This document shows, piece after piece, positions 41,290 through 51,714 of a stretch of 64,000 nt of DNA. The stretch lies in NCBI RefSeq assembly GCF_030035675.1, contig NC_084499.1:20253953-20317952 (forward strand), given 5' to 3'. The position numbers were made by a program, and so were the translations under genes. The DNA comes from Rhineura floridana. Lineage: Eukaryota; Chordata; Lepidosauria; Squamata; Rhineuridae. The notes under the pieces are model-generated. The model did no database searches. It was not told the DNA's origin and saw nothing but the letters and a program-made list of their open reading frames with translations. The first letter of the stretch is position 1. Each line of letters opens with the position of its first letter.

Positions 41290-43600
41290 CTGCACTTATA
41301 ATCAATGTGAAAAAGTTGGTCATTATGAACTTCTTCAACCTTTTTTGAATTGTAAGATAAGGAAGCTCATAGAAGGAATGTTATGTTTTTCCTTATTCTC
41401 CTCCCATCCTGACACACACAAAAATCCCACTTTATTCAGGTTCTCAACCCTCTAGAGAGGCGTTTCGGGGGAGGATGGAGCAGGAAATTTCCTTAACTAA
41501 TTCAAGTCGTTAATTTCAAGGGACCAAAATACAACAGACTTAATCTGGATCTAATCCGTTGTTTCAATTCAACGTGTGTGGGTTTTCTTTTTTTACTAAT
41601 GGTTGTTCAAAACAAACCATAATTTGAGCTTCTAAATAGGCGAGGTGCTGTACAGCAATACCAGTTCCGTTCTCTTGCTTCCACACAGAAGCACTTGTTG
41701 GAGAGAGAAGCAGTGGCTTTTTACCTTTGGTTTGTCAATTCAGCCATTCTGCCAAACCATAGTTAAAAACTGTCCCCACCTATGGTTTGGCATGTTGTGT
41801 GCAAACTGAGCCACGATATGCATTTCCCCACAAACAGCTGGACTTGACGCTGCTGGAGGCAGCAGAGACATAGAAATGCATAGCTATAGACAAATGTTCA
41901 GCTGGACTACTAGGTCAGGCAGTGGGCCACTTTTCTCTTGCTGGGGGCTGAATTCCTCCAGAGTAATCTCTTGGGACACATGCCACCAGTGGGCAGGGTT
42001 ACCCTCTCACCCCCTCTCTTTCTCCTACATCCTTTCCTGCCATTTTGCCCCCCCTCCTTTGCCACAAACATGAAATTAGCCAAGGACCTCACCGGCTGCC
42101 CATCTGTGAACTAGATGCTACTGAGGGGGAAAGCAGGGACCTTTAACAGAGCTACCATTTCCAGCAGCAGCTCTTTACAAGACGCAGTTCTATCCTTAGA
42201 CACGTATCTTTCAGCAACGTGAATTTTTCAGATTTCCTTCATTGGCTTTTTCTAGGTTGAAAAACATAACGGTCACAAGGAGTTCTTCGGGGATGGTGCC
42301 AAGAGCTTGAGAGTTGTGGAGTCTGGCAAGATGTAGAGAAGCTGCCGAGAAAAACCCTTTTTGCTTCTGATTTTTTCACTGCCATTCTCCCCAGCAAGCC
42401 GTGGCTTTCTTATGAAAAAAGCCAACATGCTGTTTCTTACCTGCCCAAAATTGGCCCCTGAAATACAGTCGCCACAGAGTGAAAAGGACACCAGGAGAGC
42501 AAATTGCCCTACAGGTACTTTAAACTCTCTTGAAAGTCACTACCTGTTTTTCTTCCCTGATACGGAGAGAAGTGCAGACAAAGGCGGTAAAAAGAAAAAA
42601 GAGAGGAACCTCTCCGTCACAGAACCATCACTGACTAATACTCATCTTGATGGAGAATGCTGTTTTCAACAAGCCTTTGGGGACTTGTCAAGAGGTGGTG
42701 GCAAGGAATACTTCTCTGTATACATACATACTTCCCCCCCCCATATCAGAATCTCTTATGACCCCATGCATTCTGCAATTTAAAAGGCAGTGGTTTTTAA
42801 GGTTTAGATAGCCAGGGGATCTTTTCTTCTGAGGGAAACTCTGTGTCTCCCATAAAGGATTCTGGGGAGTGGGCTCAGAGGGCCGTCTGTTGGCATGGGG
42901 CAATGGCTCAGATTTTTAGATCCCACACATGTACTGGGTGGGACATGCTCAATATCCTCCTGCTGTTTAATGTTGGGGGGTCAAAGGTGGGAGCCAGCCT
43001 GACCCTGCACAAACACTTTTGTGGAAGTCTCTTTAATACTGGTCAGTTCACCAAGGACTGCCCCCCCTCAAAAAAAAAGCTTTCAAGGAACAGCAGGGCA
43101 ACCCAACAAAGAGTTTGATGAAAACCACTGCATTACATTATCCCTGTTCTCTGTGCCGCTATTACTGGAAACATGCAAGATCGCATTGGTTTTCAAAGAA
43201 AGCAACACATCTTTTTTTACGCACCGTCAAGGTGCTTCATTTCTTCAGAAGAGTCACAGTTCGCAAAAAGATTTGGAGATGCTTCCAATGCCAAAGATCT
43301 CATTAGAACTGGGCTCAGTCACGGACCAGCAACCCTCTCCATCCCCGGTCCATAAAGCACTCGTGAAGGAACTTGGGTGGTTCCACAGTACAAGATACAG
43401 TTAAATGATGCTCTAGAGTGGACCAAGCGGAATGGATCCCTTGAACGCCATGCCACAAGCGCGAGTATCTGCAGTTCACAATTCCTCCCACCCTGATACT
43501 CTCATGAATCCTCTTCTCTTTTTACCCATTTTAAAATCTTTTTTTAAAAAAAAGATTTAGTTTCTCCAAGTTCTGCGATTGCTTTCATTTTCTTTGAAGA
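41290..43600. other. TOR1A: Likely TOR1A 3' UTR, no other feature recognised
   Basis: Mostly unique, A/T-rich sequence between the TOR1A stop and the candidate poly(A) signal at 41025. Repeated CAAACCATA/TATGGTTTGG words near 41620-41790 may be an old palindromic element. Open frames here (42361-42783, 43021-43404) resemble nothing known. Confidence 0.4.
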
Positions 43601-43620
43601 TCAGATCATAAAAAGAAATG

Positions 43621-43865
43621 TTACAAGTAGAAATCCAGCTTTGTGCACACAGTTTTGCAACCTTTATCAGAATAGATCCTCTCCTCTTTCGGGAAATAGG
43701 TCATCTCGTCGGCAACTTGCATCACAATGTCTTCATCTGCCTCGTAGCCCCGGGCTTCGAGTTCAACCCTCACACACATTTTTACATGCTTGTACTCCAA
43801 AGGCAGGAAGGGGATGAAATAATCGATGAGGTGCTTGTCGATCAGGCTGCTGTGCCAAAAGCCAC
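43621..43865 (-). CDS. TOR1A: TOR1A coding exon 5 and stop
   Basis: 245 bp after CTCCTCCGCAG|. It encodes [55 protein letters not shown] and [16 protein letters not shown], then TAA at 43623-43621. An extra Cys (C337) follows the conserved C333. Confidence 0.95.
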
Positions 43866-46800
43866 CTGCGGAGGAGGGAGGAGAGGTATCCTGTTACATC
43901 CCACTTGCCCCGTGGCCTTCTTTGGCCCAAGGGCCACATTCCCTTGGAGGCAACCTCCCAGGGGCCACATGCCAGCAGAGGGCGTGGCCAGAGGCAAACG
44001 TGGGCAGGGCTAGAGGTAGAGTGGGAGGACCAGTTGATGGGACTCTTTAAGCTTTATACAGTATGGTACATCCCAACCATGCAAAAGTCAAGAGTTCTCT
44101 ACACACGCATACAGACACTCAGTCCCCCACTGAGGCATGCAAGAGTCACAGTCACAGTGCAGTGACACATTCTAGCCTGGCAAAAATCAGTCCCGCAGAG
44201 CAGAGTGAGAGATGGGTGTGGCCTGGGGACAATTCTAAGGGCCAGAGAGAGGGAGCGCTGGAGGCCTGCATTTGGGTCCCTGGACCCCCCGTGTTAGGCA
44301 GGATTACTTTGAGAAGGCTGCTCAGAACAGAAGCTGTATGGACACAGACTGAGCACGGGTGAACTTTCAAGTATGACAAGGAGGAGGAACCAGGAAACTA
44401 TATATGTAATGCTGAAGGTTAAAGACTAATCTTGCCCATACAAGGAGTTAAGAGGCTGAGGTTGCAATTCTACGCACACTTTACTTGGAAATTAGCCTAC
44501 GGAACTGCTCAAAAGGAAACCGCACCGAGAAACATGTACAGCAGCGGTTTCCAAACTTTTTTTTGCCCAGGGGATGGAAGTGCTCTAAATAAACAAACAA
44601 GCATGTTTAGGATCCTGAGAAGAGCCAGTGTTACTCACTGTTTTTGTTATTGAACACAGACAACGACAGCTCCAGGTCTCGTAAGCTCAGGTCTTCTCGT
44701 CTTTTTCCGCTCCTCCAGAAGTTCAGTGCCACTTCAGTTATTTTTTCAGCCCCAGCGTTGCTGGAGTAAGAAAAGGGATTTTTTTTCTCAACAGGAGCCC
44801 GCTTTTAAAAGAGCAAGAAGCCAACAGCACAACACCTCAAAGCAATACTGGAAGAAGGGGGAAGGGGAGACTATCAAATGATCAAGAATTTAACAAAATC
44901 GTTCTTCAAGCCCTACCCAGAACCGGAGGCAAGAGATGTAACCGCTGGCTCCTAAATTAAGAAGAAAATGTGCAACCTTGCATCGGGTCATTGCTAACCT
45001 GAGGAAAATGAAGATTGCTTTCCGGTAAGACACGCCATCCAGCTCCTCGTAGTAGTCCAGGAAAGGTTTAATAGAGTCGATGAGGCCGGCGTGCATTTTA
45101 TCCATCTCATCAAAGATGAAGATGGACCTCGCGCAGTCGCTCACGTTGCCCCGGATCCACATCTGCAACTGGTCCTTCAATTTTCAAAGTGGAAATTCTG
45201 TTTACTGAAAATCTTGGTGACCTGCCTCTCCATCCATGCGCCAGCTTGTGCATAGGGGTCTTAGTTAGCAGGGGGCTGGGTAGAGGGGTGTAGGCTGGGG
45301 GAAAGGGGATATTGACACTTAGGGCCAGCGGTCGTCCCAGTGAAGGGAGTTTTCGGCTGCAAGATGCAGATGGCACATTTGGGACAGAAATGGCAAGGGC
45401 CTTTTCTTTAAATCCTGCCTCCCCCCCCCCATCTACCCTCTCATTCAAACACAGAGAAACTTTAGATGGACTGGGGAGTGTTTTTAAGCCCAAGGGCCAT
45501 ACTTCATTCTAGGGATCACAGGCCGTTGGTGGGTGGGGGTCAGAGGAAAAAACGTGGGCAGAGCAATGAATGCAAATTTCACTTTTGTACATCAGGCTAG
45601 TTTCTACAAGCACACACACCTCCCTATCCTCCATCGAAACAAGCAAGTAGAATTATCAGAGTTCACTGGCACATTGCAGCCAGGCGAAAACACACAAGGA
45701 AGGGGCAAAGCAGGGCTGGTGAGAGGGGTGGCCAAGGAGGAGGTATAGCCTAGGGAGAGTCCCCAAGGGCTGGGCACTTGTTTGGACTACAACTCCCATC
45801 ATCCCCATGATCAATGGCCATCATGGCTGGGGCTGATGGGAGTTGGAGTGCAAGAACATCTGGTGGACCCCGGCATCGGCAGACCTGCTGTGAGGGACAC
45901 CCGCGGTTGGCTCGCTAGGAGAAGAGACCCCACGCCCATCTCTAGGGATAAGATGGGCTCCATGTGCTGCAGGTGAGGGAGTGGCCAGTTTTCAAAACAG
46001 GAAACTCAGCTGCTGTGTATTTGGCAGAGAAGGTTCTCTCTCCCCACCAAGATGTGCTTCTAGAAGCCAGTTTTAGGAAGTTAAATCTAAGCCGTTGAGA
46101 AAGGATCTCTCTTGCCACAAGCGGAGAGACTTCCTGTCCTAGAGTTGCACACGCTCGCCTGGTCAGAAGGTTCTGCTCTTCCTCTGTCTCTGCTAAAGGC
46201 TCGCTTTTTTTGAAAATAATAAAATACTTCTGCTAAGAACCTGCACCAACCATGAATTAAGTTGGGCGTGGGGAACCGTTGGCCCTCCCGATGGTGCTGA
46301 ACTACGACTCCCATTGGCCCCAGCAAGCATGGCCAACAGCCAGGGATGATGGGAGTTGCAGTTCAGCAACATCAGGAGGGCCAAAGGTCCTCCACCCCTG
46401 AATTACGTGTAGGGCAATTTCAAGGGAAATTGACTGCTCAAAGTGTCCGCATGTGCTTGCCATGGAGAGCACCCCCTCCTCAAAATAGCATGAGAGGAAC
46501 GAACCCTGCCCCAGCTCAGAGCTGGGTAGGAGGGAGAGAGCTCATCGTGAGAGTTGCACTGGACTTTGGTGGAGTTTACAAGGCTGAGCATCACTGGAAT
46601 GTGCTTCTTGTGCTCACACTCCAAAGCTCAGGATGACAGAGACGGGTCCTCATTTGTTTTCAGCTCAAGGTCTGTAGTTAAGTACAGTTTTTGGCTGAAG
46701 ACCGAGGTCAGCCAAACTGAGCAGCCTCGCCCCCCATTGGTGCACTGCAGAATCCTGGGATTCCCAGATTGAAGAACTGCAGCTGTAAGAAAATGGTTAA

Positions 46801-49109
46801 GCCTGTTTTGAAGCTGTGGCGGATCTTTTTTACCTTGTACTGAGTAATGTTTTGCCGATGAGGAAAATGCAACGTGGAGACAAACTGATGGACATATCTG
46901 CTGTTGAGGCCACCTTCGTAAAGGCTCTCTGCGATGATCTTGCTGACAAAGTTTTTGCCGGTGCCAGTCCAACCATGTAAGGAGAGGGCCAAGGGCTTCT
47001 TTGGGTTGGAATTATTCAAAAATCCTGCGAGAGATTTCACAATCACCTTCTTTGCCAGATGCTGGCCAAAGAGCTTCTGGTCCAAATTCTCTTGAAGTGC
47101 TGGGGAGAATAAGAAGAAGAACCACCGGAGCACTAGGGAAAGGGCACTGTGGAAATCTGAAGCCCTTCTGTATACATATATATTTTAGCCTGCCAGAAGT
47201 TCAGGGAGAGAAACTCAACATATACATACAAAAAATACTACTAGAATAAGGAGTTAAAGGCAGAGAAAGATTACTTGACAAAAGGCTTAGTACCTTGATT
47301 CATAGGCACCAGGATCTTGATTCACAAGGACCCTCGATTCCCTGTTTCATCAGCTTTACCACAATTTCATTGTCTTTTCTCCCTTCTTCCGCAGATGCTT
47401 GCATGGGGTTTTCTCCCTCAAAATGCCAGCTCCACAGGAGGTGGGAGCAAGACCCAGAGGCTTAGTGACAGATCACATAATTTACATGCAGAAGGTCCCT
47501 GATTTGATCCCCAGTATATCCTGGTAGTGTTGGGAAAGATCCTTATCTGCAACTCTGAAGAGACACTGCCAGACAATGTGGGCAAATACTGAGCTGGAGG
47601 GACCAAAGGTTCTCCTTCCCTGATAACTGTACTCCCTTTCATCCTCCTCCTATGACGTCACAGCATTTGCATTCCCACCCACACAGACCCTTTATGAAGA
47701 CCCCACTCTGCCATCCTCACCGTCCCAGACAACAACAGGCCCACACACTTCCATCTTCCTCCTCTGACCACAGAGCATGCACACCCTCCATCCTGCCTCC
47801 GCACAGAGCCCCACTTGCCTGATGTCAGAGCAACCGCCCCCTTTCCCAGACACACGCATTGCCCTGCTCTGATATCACAGCACCCACCCCACTGGGCCGC
47901 CTTCTGTGATGTCACAGCATTCATCCTGGCTCCACAAAGAGGCACACCCAACTGATGTCACAGCTCCCACCCCTTCCCTCACAAACGGATTATCCTACTC
48001 TGACATCGCAGCACCCCATCCCTCCTCCCCTGATGTCACAGGATTCAGTTTCCACACACAGTCCCTCCCACCTGACATCAGAGCACCCACCCACCCCTCA
48101 CCCAGGCATGGATTCCCCTCCTCTGACTTCACAACACCCCCACCCCACAGTGCTGCCTCCTGTGACATCACAGCATTCCCACGCCTGCACCCAGACTCCT
48201 CCCACCCAATGTGAGAGCATCCACTCCCTTTCCCCATGCTCGGATTGCCCTGGTGTGACATCACAGCACCCCCATCCCACCGGGCCTCCTTCCCTGATGC
48301 CACAGCAGTCACCCTGTCTTCGCAGAGCACCCGCCCCCCCTTGCATGGCTGACCCTGATCTGACATCACAGCACCCACCCCAGCCTCCTCCTGTGACATC
48401 ACAGCATTTGCCCTGTCCATGCAAAGCCCTGCCCTTCCCCTGCTCTGACGTGACAGAGGGAGTCATTGAATCCACTCCCTTTCCCCACGCAAGGATTGCT
48501 CTGCTCTGACGTTACAGAATTTGCCCTGCCCATGCAAAGCCCCGCCCCTTCCCCTGCTCTGACGTGACAGAGGGGGCCTCCTTCCCTGACGCCACAGCAG
48601 TCACCCTGTCTTTGCAGAGCACCCACCCCCTTGCATGGCTGACCCTGATCTGACGTCACAGCACCCACCCCAGCCTCCTCCTGTGACATCACAGCATTCA
48701 CCCACCCGGTCATAGAATCCACCCCTTCCCCAAAGGATTGGTCACCTGCCCCAGCCCCCTGTGACGTCACAGCATTTGCCCTGCCCATGCAAAGCCCCTC
48801 CCCCTGCTCTGACGTGACAGAGAGGGCCTCCTTCCCTGACGTCACAGCATCCTCACCACACTCGCCCAGGCCTGGCCGCTTACCTGCCCCGCTACGGGCG
48901 CCGGGCCTCTGCAGGCAGCACTCGGCGAAGTAACAGTAGAGCTTGGGGTAGGAGATGATGCCGGTGAGGGCGGAGGCGGCGGCGCCGGCCAGGGCCAGGC
49001 CCAAGCTGATGGGCTCCACCGCCTGCGCGGCCGGGCTCAGCTGCCACAGCACGCAGCCCACCAGCAGGAGGGACCCTCGTCCTCCCAGGGGGAGCGCCAG
49101 CAGCTTCAT
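43621..49109 (-). CDS. TOR1A: Torsin-1A, AAA+ ATPase of the ER and nuclear envelope
   Basis: Five coding exons on the minus strand: 49109-48884, 47099-46834, 45174-44999, 44760-44639 and 43865-43621 (226+266+176+122+245 bp; 344 aa). The signal peptide ends near AAQA (residue 30), followed by the hydrophobic [20 protein letters not shown]. Walker A is GWTGTGKN at 118-125, Walker B FIFDEMD has D186/E187, SNAG begins at 223 and GCK has C333. TOR1A rather than TOR1B is indicated by [38 protein letters not shown] and FWRSGK. The residues aligned with the human DYT1 Glu-Glu pair are D316-E317. Exon 4 lacks two codons relative to TOR1B and human TOR1A. The gene is convergent with TOR1B. A minisatellite rich in TGACGTCA-like sites fills the promoter-proximal part of intron 1. 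Confidence 0.96.
43915..44290 (+). mobile_element. hAT-like family C element in TOR1A intron 4
   Basis: AAGGGCCACATTCCCTTGG, GGCGTGGCCAGAGGCAAACG, GAGATGGGTGTGGCC and GGCCAGAGAGAGGGAGCGC. Confidence 0.65.
44639..44760 (-). CDS. TOR1A: TOR1A coding exon 4 (sensor-1 region, two codons short)
   Basis: 122 bp, acceptor CTTACTCCAG| and donor AACA|GTGAGT. It encodes [31 protein letters not shown], then [10 protein letters not shown]. The family usually has LKDxExxLSVxVFNN. Here it is [13 protein letters not shown], two residues shorter but in frame. Confidence 0.95.
44999..45174 (-). CDS. TOR1A: TOR1A coding exon 3 (Walker B)
   Basis: 176 bp. It encodes [30 protein letters not shown] and [13 protein letters not shown]. 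The donor CTCAG|GTTAGC is good. The acceptor AAAATTGAAG| has an unusually poor pyrimidine tract, but it is the only AG that keeps phase and family sequence. Confidence 0.95.
45478..45895 (+). mobile_element. hAT family C element followed by a family A copy, TOR1A intron 2
   Basis: 45478-45780: ACGTGGGCAGAGCAATGAATG, CTAGTTTCTACAAGCACAC and AAGGAAGGGGCAAAGCAGGG. 45781-45895: GGACTACAACTCCCATCATC and GGGAGTTGGAGTGCAAGAAC. Probably one insertion next to, or inside, the other. Confidence 0.65.
46263..46400 (+). mobile_element. 138-bp hAT MITE (family A) with 8-bp target duplication, TOR1A intron 2
   Basis: Right end CCTCCACCCCTG pairs with left TGGGCGTGGGG. Target duplication AATTAAGT/AATTACGT at 46255-46262 and 46401-46408 (7 of 8). 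It is also 138 bp, but with CAGGGGTGG-type termini, so family A has at least two terminal subtypes. Confidence 0.88.
46834..47099 (-). CDS. TOR1A: TOR1A coding exon 2 (Walker A)
   Basis: 266 bp, acceptor TTCTCCCCAG| and donor AAG|GTAAAA. It encodes [56 protein letters not shown] and [14 protein letters not shown] is the second conserved N-glycosylation sequon of TOR1A. Confidence 0.96.
47450..47610 (+). mobile_element. tRNA-SINE monomer in TOR1A intron 1
   Basis: TACATGCAGAAGGTCCCTGA, TTTGATCCCCAG (B box) and GAGACACTGCCAGACAATG. It borders the CRE-like minisatellite. Confidence 0.65.
47645..48870. repeat. Degenerate CRE-like minisatellite in TOR1A intron 1
   Basis: About 24 occurrences of TGAyrTCAcAGCA-like cores spaced mostly 30-65 bp apart, separated by C-rich spacers (CACCCACCCC, CCTTCCCCTGCTCTGA). 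Perfect TGACGTCA palindromes are at 47653, 48651, 48762 and 48837. Higher-order units are also visible: GCCCTGCCCATGCAAAGCCC followed by TGACGTGACAGAG recurs near 48411, 48512 and 48778. The array ends about 15 bp from exon 1. Long open frames here are a by-product of the repeat. Confidence 0.9.
48884..49109 (-). CDS. TOR1A: TOR1A coding exon 1 (signal peptide and hydrophobic N-terminus)
   Basis: The exon encodes residues 1-75 plus one base. [17 protein letters not shown] is the signal-peptide core, and [23 protein letters not shown] the hydrophobic domain that holds the protein on the luminal membrane face. LYCYFAECC carries the paired Cys. The donor is GGCAG|GTAAGC. The ATG is preceded by GGCGGCG (purine at -3) inside a CpG island. 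The open frame runs on into intron 1, but that extension is minisatellite and has no torsin similarity. Confidence 0.94.
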
Positions 49110-49330
49110 CGCCGCCGGCGGAGGCCGGGCTCAGCGTCGACCCTCCGCACCGCCTAGTTCACCGCAGAGTTGGCACTTCCGCCTCCTGAGAGGAAGAAAA
49201 GAAAGGCACTTCCGGTTCCTCGGGCGCCATCTTTGCGCCGGGCAAGGGCTGCGATTGGCCCGCGCAGGCGCGAAGGGGGGAGGGAGCGTCACGTGGTCTC
49301 CTCCTCTGTTCCGCGCCCCTCCGCCTTAAA
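49110..49330 (-). promoter_or_regulatory. TOR1A: TOR1A CpG-island promoter
   Basis: The CpG island spans about 48880-49330. There is no TATA box. Motifs seen are CACTTCCGG at 49207-49215 (ETS), CGCCATCTT at 49225-49233 (YY1 on the minus strand), an ATTGG reverse CCAAT box at 49254-49258, GCGCAGGCGCG near 49262 (NRF1-like) and CACGTG at 49290-49295 (USF/MYC E-box). The set fits a ubiquitously active minus-strand promoter. The island is large enough to fire in both directions, but I see no plus-strand gene. Confidence 0.6.
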
Positions 49331-49754
49331 ACCGTCCGGTATGGAAACGGGGATTGCTTTGCTCGTATTACTCGGGAACATGTCACGCTCTTTGCATTGG
49401 GTCTTGCAGCTCTCCATGCTTGCAAGGGAGGCTCCTGGGTGGAATAAGTGGAAGGGGGTGGCGGGAGGGTGCAGTTTCATTGCATTTGCAATTGCAATCT
49501 TGTGTTTGTTTCTCTCCCCCCTTGAGTTCAGTGGGAGTTACAACCAAGTAAATGCGTGCAGGGTTTTGCAGCTACTGAGGCTGGGTAGATAGTGGAGGGG
49601 ATTGTGCTGTAAGAAGGGACCAGGCTTTTTTTTTGGCGGGGAGGGGGGAGTGTGCATGAGGTGGGGAGAAGTTCTCTGCAAATTTGCACTGGGAATTTTT
49701 GGCAGTTTGCAGAAACGGGCCCAGGGTTTAGCCAAAGAGGCCAAATCATTTCTC

Positions 49755-49873
49755 ATATTTTAGGCTTGAAAAAGTACCCAGGAAAAGCAAAACAGAAAAA
49801 GCCTTTTAAAAAGTTGTTTTCCCCACCCCACCCTCAAATTTTCTGGGTTTTCTCCCGGCCTTCACATCTCTAG
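49755..49873. repeat. Short palindromic repeat, family F
   Basis: CCAGGAAAAGCAAAACAGAAA at the left, TCAAATTTTCTGGGTTTTC and CCTTCACATCTCTAGG at the right; pairs with 27635-27770 in family. Confidence 0.45.
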
Positions 49874-50104
49874 GAATGATTTCGTGAGGAGAGGAAGGAG
49901 GGAATCTTCCAGAAGGCATGAGGGGAACAGAACCTCTGACATAAGAGGGAAGGGACCTGAGGGGGATGAATGAGTCTCCCTACATCAGAGCCAGCACTAT
50001 AGGCTGAGGAGCCGCAAGAGGCCCAGGGCCTTCCTGTAACCACGATAAGGCCGGCATTGCCAGGAGGAGTCGTTGCTGAGATACTGGGGCGCAGGTGTGG
50101 GGTG

Positions 50105-50280
50105 GAAATGGACTGCCTTCAAGTCGACGCCTACTTATGGCAACCCTATGAACAGGGTTTTCATGAGGCTGAGGCAGTGACTGGCCAAAGTTCACCCAGT
50201 GAGCTTCATGGCTGTGAGGATGCAAACCTGGTCTCCCAGGTCATAGTCCAACACTCTAACCACTATACCACACTGGCTCT
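50105..50280 (-). mobile_element. Sauria-type SINE (tRNA head, BovB-like tail)
   Basis: Reverse copy: tail CTGCCTTCAAGTCGACGCC and ACTTATGGCAACCCTATGAA; head CCCAGGTCATAGTCCAACAC and AACCACTATACCACACTGG (A box reverse). Confidence 0.8.
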
Positions 50281-50342
50281 TTGGAGATGGAAAGGATTTG
50301 AGGACCTCCCGTGGTGTTTTTGGGGAGAAGCCAAAGCTTAGG

Positions 50343-50935
50343 GTAGAGCACACATTCTGCAGCGCACATAACACCCCCAGTTCCATCCTGGGACCTCCAG
50401 TGGAAAGAGCAGCTGGGCGGAGAAAGGCCTCGTTCTGAGACCCTTCCCAGGACAGCTCGCCTTGCAGATGGTTCCTTGTCGCTCTGCAGAAAGGCTGAGA
50501 TCCGCCCTACCAGAGCAACAAATCAGCGTGGGAACTGTTCTTTCACACCTTCTCGCAACACAACTTGCAAGAGGCTTTGCACTGCGTGGGTGGCACGATC
50601 CTAGGAGGGCGGATTGCTCAGGCGCTGGGAAACCAGGCGTGGGGTGGGCAGAACCCTCTAGTCTGGGAATCTCAGCTCGACAGCAGAGCGCACACTCGGT
50701 GTGCATAACGCTCATGGTTCCTCAGTCCCTGAGGTTTTCCAGTGAGAAGGGTAGCTGAGCTGAGCGAGACGCTTCTTCCTGAGACCTTTACTGCCTTGCA
50801 GATGCAAAAGAAGGCTGGCAATGGCCCCAGCAGAGCAACAAAGAAGTGTGGGCAGCTACTGCTTCCCACCTTCTTCCACCATAGTCTGCAGGAGGCTTTT
50901 CATTGCTGACATGGCACAGTCCTAGAAAAAAGGGC
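50343..50935. repeat. Degenerate direct duplication, two ~260-bp units
   Basis: Unit 1 at 50343-50610, unit 2 at 50682-50935. Colinear matches: GCACACATTC/GCACACTCGG, CCTTGCAGATG, CAGAGCAACAAA, GTGTGGG/GCGTGGG, CTTGCAAGAGGCTTTGCA/TCTGCAGGAGGCTTTTCA and GGCACRRTCCTAG. Function unknown. Confidence 0.75.
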
Positions 50936-51056
50936 AACGACTGATATATAACTCGCTTTCCTCCCCCCCCCCCATGGCATGCACTGGAAAATGAGGCTCC
51001 GTGGGTATGCCTGTCTCCCCAACAATCTCCCCTAAACTAGGGCAATCTCCCATTTT

Positions 51057-51265
51057 CAGTGGTAAGAGTGTTGGACTATGACCTGGGAGACCAGGGTTTG
51101 AATCCCCAAACAGCCATGGAGCTCACTGGGTGACCTTGGGCCAGTCACTGCCTCTCAGCCTCAGAGGAAGGCAATGGTAAACCCCCTCTGAATGCCACTT
51201 ACCATGAAAACCCTATTCATAGGGTCGCCATAAGTAGGAGTCGATTTGAAGGCAGTACATTTACA
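51057..51265 (+). mobile_element. Sauria-type SINE
   Basis: AGTGTTGGACTATGACCTGG, CAGGGTTTGAATCCCC (B box), GTGACCTTGGGCCAGTCACT and tail GGGTCGCCATAAGTAGGAGTC. Confidence 0.85.
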
Positions 51266-51269
51266 TTTT

Positions 51270-51700
51270 TAACAAGAACTGGGCATTGGGCTTGAGTCCT
51301 GCCCAGCAGGTTTTCTCTTCCTGCAAGCCTCCTTGCCAGCAGTGAGAAATTACCATCTTTGGGTGAAGGTTCTATGGTCCTTCCTCTGTTCGGTGGACAG
51401 AGACGCCCCCTGGTCTATCCAGACCAGCATTGTGTATAGTCCAGCCAGAGTGTTGTTATTTTTCTACTTGGGTCAGCGTTGGGATTCCCGACGGATCCCC
51501 CAAATCAGTGCATGTTTCAGCGCTCCCGACTCGAAAGAGTATTGGAGGAGCTGTTCCACCACTTCCCCCTGGTGGTTTAATGTCAGCATGTCTGTGACTA
51601 AGGTGGTCAGGCATGTACCCTCTCTCCTCCCTTCCTGCTGCTCTCCACGAAGGGCTTTAGCAATGCCTTGACCTGCCACATGAGAAAGGGGTTAGTTACA
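51270..51700. other. Unique sequence upstream of TOR1A, nothing recognised
   Basis: Open frames at 51333-51671 (+) and 51473-51679 (-) match no family that I know. GGTGGTCAGGCATGTACCC and surrounding sequence show no repeat signature. Confidence 0.4.
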
Positions 51701-51714
51701 AGGGACCTGGAAGC

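Noticed and set aside
47906-48509. Long proline/serine-rich open frames on both strands of TOR1A intron 1
   Set aside because: Stop-poor by-products of the C-rich minisatellite; no domain, no splice support, and they overlap the intron of a clear gene.
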